Assembly (NCBI RefSeq): GCF_037975245.1
Contig: NC_092567.1
Span: 7,312,714-7,376,713, forward strand
Direction: 5' to 3'
DNA: 64,000 bases
Source of the DNA: Apostichopus japonicus
Taxonomy: Eukaryota; Echinodermata; Holothuroidea; Aspidochirotida; Stichopodidae
This document shows positions 57,968 through 64,000 of the stretch, piece after piece. Positions within the stretch are counted from its first letter, which is position 1, and each line of letters starts with the position of its first letter. A program made the position numbers and the translations under genes. Under the pieces are notes generated by a model. It did no database searches. It saw nothing but the letters and a program-made list of their open reading frames with translations, and had not been told where the DNA came from.

Positions 57968-60900
57968 ATGGCCGGTGAGATAAGTTTCATTTCGTTTAAT
58001 GCAAGAGGGCTAAGGCAATCCAGAAAACGTAGACAGTTGTTCTCTTATTTACATAGGTGTAAAGTCGATGTTTGCCTTATACAGGAAACGCATAGTTGCT
58101 TAAATGATGTGGGATATTGGAGTAGGGAATGGGGGGGGGGGGGAATTGTTTTTTCACATGGTACCACAAACAGTTGTGGAGTCTGCATTTTATTTAATCA
58201 TAGCTTTGATGGCAACATTGTAAAAGAAAGTATTCATAATTATGGTAGATATATTATCTTGGACATTATCCTGGAAGAGAAAGTACTTTCCATTGTCTGC
58301 TTATATGGTCCAAATCCTGATAGTCCTGATTTTTTCTCAGAGATTTCTAATACTTTGCAGTATTTCCAGGGGGATTCTATTATAGTAGGAGGGGATTTTA
58401 ATTTCGTTTTTAACATAGACCTGGATAAGAAGGGAGGTCAGCATAGGATAATTTTAAAGCACGTGACCAATGTATCTCCATGATGACATTTCACGACTTG
58501 ATTGACATTTGGAGAGAAAGGAACCCGCTCTCGAAGCACTTCACTTGGAGTTCTAATGTAACTCATGGTATCCATTGTAGACTTGATTTTTTCCTGGTTT
58601 CTCGTAACCTTGCTAACTCAACTAGTAATGTCAGAATCTCCCCTGGTATTCAGTCTGATCATTCGTTTGTACATCTCAAGTTTAGCATCCATTCTGCTAA
58701 GAGAGGGCCAGGTTATTGGAAATTCAACAATTCCTTATTGGACTATGTGGTATTTGTGGAACTAATAACGAAATTGATTAGTACAGAACTGTCCTCAAAT
58801 AATAATACTAATTCTACTATTCAGTGGGAACTGCTTAAATTTAAAATACGTTCGGTTAGTATGAAGTATTCCAAAGATAAGGCCAAAGAGCGTAGGCTTA
58901 AGGAAACTGATCTACTTTCTAAAATATCCGATCTTGAATGTCAGCTATTCCAGAATGAATGTCCTAATATCCGGGCAAAGCTAAGAAATGCTCAAACCGA
59001 GCTTTTAACCTTCTACGATTATAAGTTGAAAGGAACTATTATTAGATCTCGTGCAAGATGGGTAGAGGAAGGGGAAAAAAATACAAGGTATTTTCTTAAT
59101 CTAGAAAAGAGAAATAGGAGTAATAATACAATTCGTAAGATCATTGGAGAAAACGGCCAAAGTTATTCTGAGAGTACTGATATTCTAATCAATATCAAAG
59201 ATTTTTATAAGACATTATATACTTCTAACCATTGCTCCCCCTCTAGCTTCTTTAATGAACTAGATCACCCCCAGCTGACCCTAGATGATTCGAGTTCTTG
59301 CGATGGACCTTTAGATTTAGAAGAATGTTTTAGTGCTCTTTCTTCAATGAAGAATGATAAGGCTCCTGGGAGCGACGGCCTAACTGCCAATTTTTATAAA
59401 AAGTTCTGGCATATTATTGGACAAGTGGTTATTAACTCTCTTAACTCTGGTTTTCAGGAGGGTGCTTTAACGGCAGAACAATCTAGGGGTATTATAACTG
59501 TCATACTGAAGCCAGGAAAAGACTCAACGCTGCTTAAAAATTATCGCCCAATCACACTTTTAAACACTGACTATAAGATCGGGGCTAAAGCAATTGCTGC
59601 TTAAATGTGTTATCCATAAAATCATAGGACCAAATCAAACTGGGTTTATGAAAGGCAAGTTCATTGGCGAAAACATCCGTTTTGTGTTAGATCTTATTGA
59701 TTATGCGTCAAATCACAACATTCCTGGCTTACTCTTTCTTATAGACTTTGAAAAGGCCTTTGATAAGTTGGAATGGAATTTCATTGATTACACCCTGTCG
59801 TTCTTTAGCTTTGGTAATAGCCTTAGAGAGTGGATTAATGTGTTTTATAAGAGGGGAAATGCATGTGTGTGTGATAATGGCTTTTCAACGGGTTTCTTCA
59901 ACATCCAGAGGGGTGTTAGACAGGGATGTCCTTTGAGTCCTTATCTCTTTATACTTTGTGTGGAAGTGCTTGCTTTAAAGGTTATTTCAAACGTTAACAT
60001 CAAAGGTATTAGGGTAGGGAATAATGTAATTAAATTATCACAATACGCAGACGACACTACGTTTTTTCTCGATGGTAGTAGGGATTCCTTTGAGGAAACC
60101 ACCAGTGTTCTGGACGATTTTAGATTAGCCTCTGGGCTTGCTATCAATATTTCTAAGTGTAATATAATGCCTTTGGGTTCGTTTATTAATAATCTCCCTA
60201 CTTGTATTAATGATCTAGCTTTGAATGTCACAACTGGTCCTGTTACTATGTTGGGTGTTTCTTTTACTCAAAATAGAAACGATCTCTTTCGTTTGAATTA
60301 CCAACCTAAATTGTCTAGATTGAAAAAGTGCCTCCGGGTATGGTCTGGTAGAGACCTGACCCCGATTGGTCGAAATATTATTGTCAAAACGTTTGCTCTT
60401 TCTCAACTGGTTTTCCTTTTCTTGGTTTTGCCAAACCCTCCAATTGGATTTATTAAAGAGCTCGAGAGCATTATTTTCGATTTCATTTGGGGAGGTAGTT
60501 CTGATAAAGTAAAGAGATCGTCAATGATAAATCGTTTAGCAGATGGGGGGCTAAAGGTCATTCATATTAATAGCTTCATCAATAGCCTTAAGTGCACATG
60601 GATCAAACGTTACTGTAACGATATTCACGGTCCCTGGAAAATTTTCTTTGATTTGGAGCTTTACAAACTTGGCAAGCAGTTTCTGTTTCAGTGTAACTGC
60701 AACAAAAGAGATATAAGCATTCCAAATAATTTCGTAAGTCAGATAATTAAGGCTTGGTGTGAAATATCTTTTAATAATCCAACTGATAACTACGGTAATC
60801 AATTTTTATGGAATAATTCTTACATTCGTATCAACAACCAAATTGTGTTCTATAAGTTTTTATATGAAGCTAATGTCAAGTATGTGAGAGATCTTTACGG

Positions 60901-61696
60901 CGAAAACGGGAGACCCTTAACCTTTCACTTTTTTCGTACTAAATTTAATCTTCCAATGTTTCCTTTCACTATCTATACCGGTTTAATTAATGCGATTCCT
61001 TTGGAGTGGCGTCGAGATTATGTTCAGAATTGTAATTTCCCCAATTGTAATGAGATTTGGCTGGATAAGGTCTTACATTCCAACTCTACTTCCCAGTGTG
61101 TTTATTCCCGATATTTAGATAAAGTCGCTCAGTTACCTACCGCCAGCCGTAAATGGGCTAATGTGTTCAACAACTTGACGACTGAAGATTGGAATAGATT
61201 CTACAGTATTCCTTGGGCAACAGTTTCCGAATCAAAAATCCAATATTTTCAGTTTAGAGTTTTACATAGAATAATTGGGACCAATAAACTTCTTCATACC
61301 ATCGGAAAATCCGACTCTCCAAACTGTACCTTTTGCGATACGCATATTGAAAGTATAGAACATCTGTTCTGGGAGTGTAGTGTGACATCCACCTTTATTT
61401 TAGGGGTTGAGGCTATGCTATTAAATAAGCAATTCTTCTTCTCCAAGAAGGATATCCTTCTTGGTTTCGGTGTTGATATAGCTCACCCATACAATTTTCT
61501 TATTTTATATATGAAGCATTTCATCTTTCAATGTAAATTGAATAAATGTATTCCTGTTGTAGAGGATTTCTTCTATAAATTTAAGTTTACAATAAGTGTA
61601 AAAAAGTACACACAACATCGATATCGTAGTAAAAGTAAGGTTAACTTTATGCAGCTTAAACAAGCCTGTAGGACATGTGATTCTCTTTTCCATTAA
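57968..61696 (+). pseudogene. LINE ORF2: APE endonuclease and reverse transcriptase, two frameshifts
   Basis: The start MAGEISFISFNARGLRQSR opens the APE-like endonuclease (VCLIQETHS, VGGDFNFV, and SDHSFVHLKF at the end of the domain). A run of 12 G (about 58130-58141) is embedded in it. A one-base shift near 58450 moves to the frame that reads MMTFHDLIDIW and continues to NYRPITLLNTDYKIGAKAIA, preceded by KAPGSDGLTANFYKKFW. A second shift near 59600 leads to LLKCVIHKIIGPNQTGFMKG, LIDFEKAFDKLEW, RGVRQGCPLSPYLF and QYADDTTFFLDG, with the active-site Asp residues intact, then GLAINISKCNIM. A Cys/His motif CTFCDTHIESIEHLFWEC occurs near the C-terminus (about 61323-61380), and the stop is at 61694. 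The first half is intact apart from the two indels, which makes this the best-preserved protein gene of the window. Confidence 0.92.
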
Positions 61697-61835
61697 TCTC
61701 GTTCGATCAATTGTGCTGTTTATTAGAACAACTGTTATTTTGTTATGACGTTTATTTAATCTGAAGCATCTATAGTATGAAAATATGAAGTCTGTTAATT
61801 TGACTGAAGTTATCAATAAATGGAGGGGAAAAAAA
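61697..61835 (+). other. LINE 3' UTR and A-rich end
   Basis: A 139-bp 3' UTR contains AATAAA (about 61815-61820) and ends GGAGGGGAAAAAAA just before the right target-site duplication. Confidence 0.75.
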
Positions 61836-61852
61836 TGAATACAAATTACATT
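61836..61852 (+). repeat. right target-site duplication (17 bp) of the LINE
   Basis: It is an exact copy of 56359-56375. Together they mark the ends of the Tx1/L1-clade insertion. Confidence 0.92.
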
Positions 61853-64000
61853 TTTTTGTACTCAAAAAATGACCTAATCACCGTATTAAGTAATGTTCTC
61901 TTATTGTATCTCATTCAATGCACTTTAACCAATATATTATATATGCTTTATACTCTCGAGGCAAGAAGAAGCTTCAATACACTTGGATCACGATGGGGTT
62001 GCGAGGCGAAAAGTAATAATTTTAGCACATTGATTTGAATAGTTTGGCATGACTGATTTATTCTATTTAAGTATGTTTGGATGGTTGTAGATGTGAAGCA
62101 AGCTGTTTGCCATACGGTTTTGGGGCAGAATACTGGAGCAATTTCGCAGACGTGCAGTGTTAACGAGGTATAGTCCATCTGCACTTTATATATGACACAT
62201 TGATATGGCAAGCCTCTCATCTCGGAGCAACTGTTTGTAATCTAGTAGTCTATGTTGCTACCCTGTCAGAATATCAGTAGCATTACTTTCGATGGCCTAC
62301 TGCTACCATTGTGTATTTAATATTACTTTTCTGTAATAAGTAAATATTTCTTTGTTAACGAACATTGGGATGAAACATTTGCATTTTTGAATAATTTTAA
62401 TTCGTGTATTTCTGCAAAGTTTCGTACGAGTAAAAGGTACTGAACAGTTTAACCCTTAGTGAAAGAAATTGCTGTTGTCTATTAATAAATTTAATTCTTT
62501 TAACTTAAATAAGTCACATCCTATTCGACTTACTTTTAATCTATATTATACAGACACGATTTTTCCTATCTGCGTTAACTTATCGTTTTCGATTTAAAGA
62601 TAAGAAAGGTGAGAGATTAAGCTCCACGACAACGTTTGGATATAGATGATGAATGCTAATATTCATGATTTATTGAATATTCATAAGTCAGGTTTGACGA
62701 AGAATTAATATTGAATTTCGTTGTCTGTTTTACACAAAGTACGTAACAGAACAATCTCACGTAGAAAAACTGACAAGGACTTTATGAGTGAGTGGGTATG
62801 AAGAGTATGTTTGTGACAGCAAGGTAACTGCTTACGGAATGAACGGAAAATGTTTTACGAGAAAATTTACTAAACGAAGTTGAAAGATGTTATCGTGCCC
62901 AAGCCCCCCGCATCCCTGAGCCACTTCCATCCTTGATCATTGTTACATTAACGTCCCAACTTGCATGCTCAATAAACTAATTCCATAAGCAGGATGTTGT
63001 TGAGTCACTTTATAAAGCCCTTAAAGTTTCCAGATTTCTCGATACCAAACCAAATATCATCCTCTGTTTCAGTGGTATAACGACATTGATCTTTACCATG
63101 GAATTGAACATGTGACTATATTTTCATTCGAGATACCATAAATTATACCTATTTATTATGCTTTAATGTATGATACTCGCTAATTATTTTTCATCGGGAA
63201 TAGTTTTATTTTAAAAAACTGGAGAATTGTCAGAAAGGATGTATCGAACTGAACTTGATATAACCAACGGTTGGCTACATCTTAATTATTTCCCGAAATG
63301 ATTCAAAACAATATAACTGTAAGGATGTGGTGGACAAAATGCAAAGAAGCAATATTTTATATTTTTACCACATTCTTTTCGGTGGCGTCATCTATTTAAA
63401 CCTGCAACTACAAACGGACATCGAGATCAAGTCAAAAACAACATCAAGAGGGCAGTGGCTATGGATAGTCACTGGACTTTATGTCTGACTGTAAAGAAAA
63501 GAATATAAACAATAATAAAATAACTATACAATATCTACAAATCCTAGGAACAATATTATCATCACCTAACACCAATTTCAATAGCAATCATGCAATGGAC
63601 TTCATTATGTAATAATAATTCAATGAGCAGTGATAATAATCCAATGCAGAATATTTAAAGTACAAGAAGTTGAGACCATTACGTCATCAGCATGTCTACC
63701 TATAACAACAACTTAATCCTAAACAAAATAACGTTGACTATATACTACTTCAACTACGAAACATATACTGCTTAAAGGCGTGATGTACTATATTGCTTTA
63801 CATTGTTACCAATAAAAGCGTAATACACGACTGATACAATGCATGGTGCAAGTACTGCAGATAAATGAAGTTGGTTCAAAGAGAATGTTAATATTTTCAA
63901 CTATAAACATACTATCCCTTTAAGACTAAATCAGCAATCATGAAGGTAATATGTGTCTATTAACAGCATATGTAACAAGACTGCTGATAAAATACATCCC
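61853..64000. other. unassigned AT-rich stretch
   Basis: I see no gene, mobile element or RNA gene here. A short, splice-like TTTCAG at 63072 is followed by a 22-codon frame ending in TAA, which I do not accept as an exon. Many open frames are short and lie in AT-rich sequence. Confidence 0.4.

Larger units (their letters stand above)
56376..61835 (+). mobile_element. Tx1/L1-clade LINE, near full length (5.46 kb)
   Basis: The element lies between two identical 17-bp copies of TGAATACAAATTACATT. It has a 120-bp 5' UTR, ORF1 (56496-57313), an inter-ORF region with a tandem duplication, ORF2 (57968-61696) and a short 3' UTR ending GAGGGGAAAAAAA. The APE endonuclease, RT and C-terminal Cys/His motif of ORF2, and the coiled-coil ORF1, place it in the L1 superfamily, closest in my reading to the Tx1 group. 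Three single-base frame breaks are seen (about 57101, 58450 and 59600). The long perfect target-site duplication and small number of breaks suggest a recent insertion. It lies downstream of the host gene's last recognised exon, in the same orientation. Confidence 0.93.

Noticed and set aside
63073-63141. Possible terminal exon (22 codons) after TGTTTCAG
   Set aside because: The acceptor is good, but there is no upstream exon with matching phase and the peptide is unremarkable.

Overview
This window is eukaryotic, AT-rich and intron-dominated. It holds no operons or ribosome-binding-site-led genes, but it has consensus GT/AG exons, tRNA-derived SINE sequence, non-LTR retrotransposons, many inverted-repeat DNA elements and microsatellites. 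The repeat style (SINE body with a CACCCAGGTGTATAAATAG block, elements whose ends read GGCGTAG followed by G-tracts, a GCCTCGGAATGCACC repeat, Tx1/L1-clade and CR1/Jockey-group LINEs) is what I associate with marine invertebrates. A deuterostome such as an echinoderm is my best guess, but the species is an inference and cannot be fixed from the sequence alone.

One host gene runs on the + strand through most of the window. I can join exons at 6805-7013, 20525-20601, 24288-24349 and 32284-32319 in a single open frame (384 nt, exactly 128 codons) encoding the end of a leucine-rich-repeat-like region and a linker. Two different 3' ends fit this frame: a terminal exon with a stop at 35834-35896, or a longer chain 45985-46032, 52961-52989 and 53653-53689 (stop). 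The 5' exons lie upstream of the window. By analogy the product could be the C-terminus of an NLR-type or other LRR receptor, but no NACHT or other diagnostic domain lies inside the window.

The introns are packed with mobile DNA. From left to right: a minus-strand tRNA-derived SINE (190-585); a pseudo-tRNA SINE head (1601-1666); a G-tract terminal-inverted-repeat element with a 103-bp duplication (8518-9152); a nested pair of similar elements (11448-13094 and 11650-12509) with an RT relic; a 5.3-kb inverted-repeat element with long CCTGGT arrays (14052-19357); another G-tract element (19763-20240); a 3-kb element with a decayed transposase-like gene (26509-29481) between two halves of a diverged segmental duplication; two fold-back elements near 33.2 and 35.0 kb; nested elements at 37.0-38.4 kb; a four-copy repeat at 42.0-42.85 kb and a 34-bp satellite at 43.1-43.5 kb; a decayed CR1/Jockey-group LINE (46690-50145); a possible solo LTR near 52 kb; and a nearly complete Tx1/L1-clade LINE (56376-61835) with a 17-bp target-site duplication beside a (TA)n tract.

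The most unusual signals are the phase-consistent alternative 3' exon sets, the clustering of 16 perfect TGACGTCA palindromes in the central 23 kb with none elsewhere, and the CCTGGT-array element at 14-19 kb with no recognisable transposase. The last 2.1 kb and several long intronic stretches hold nothing I can support.
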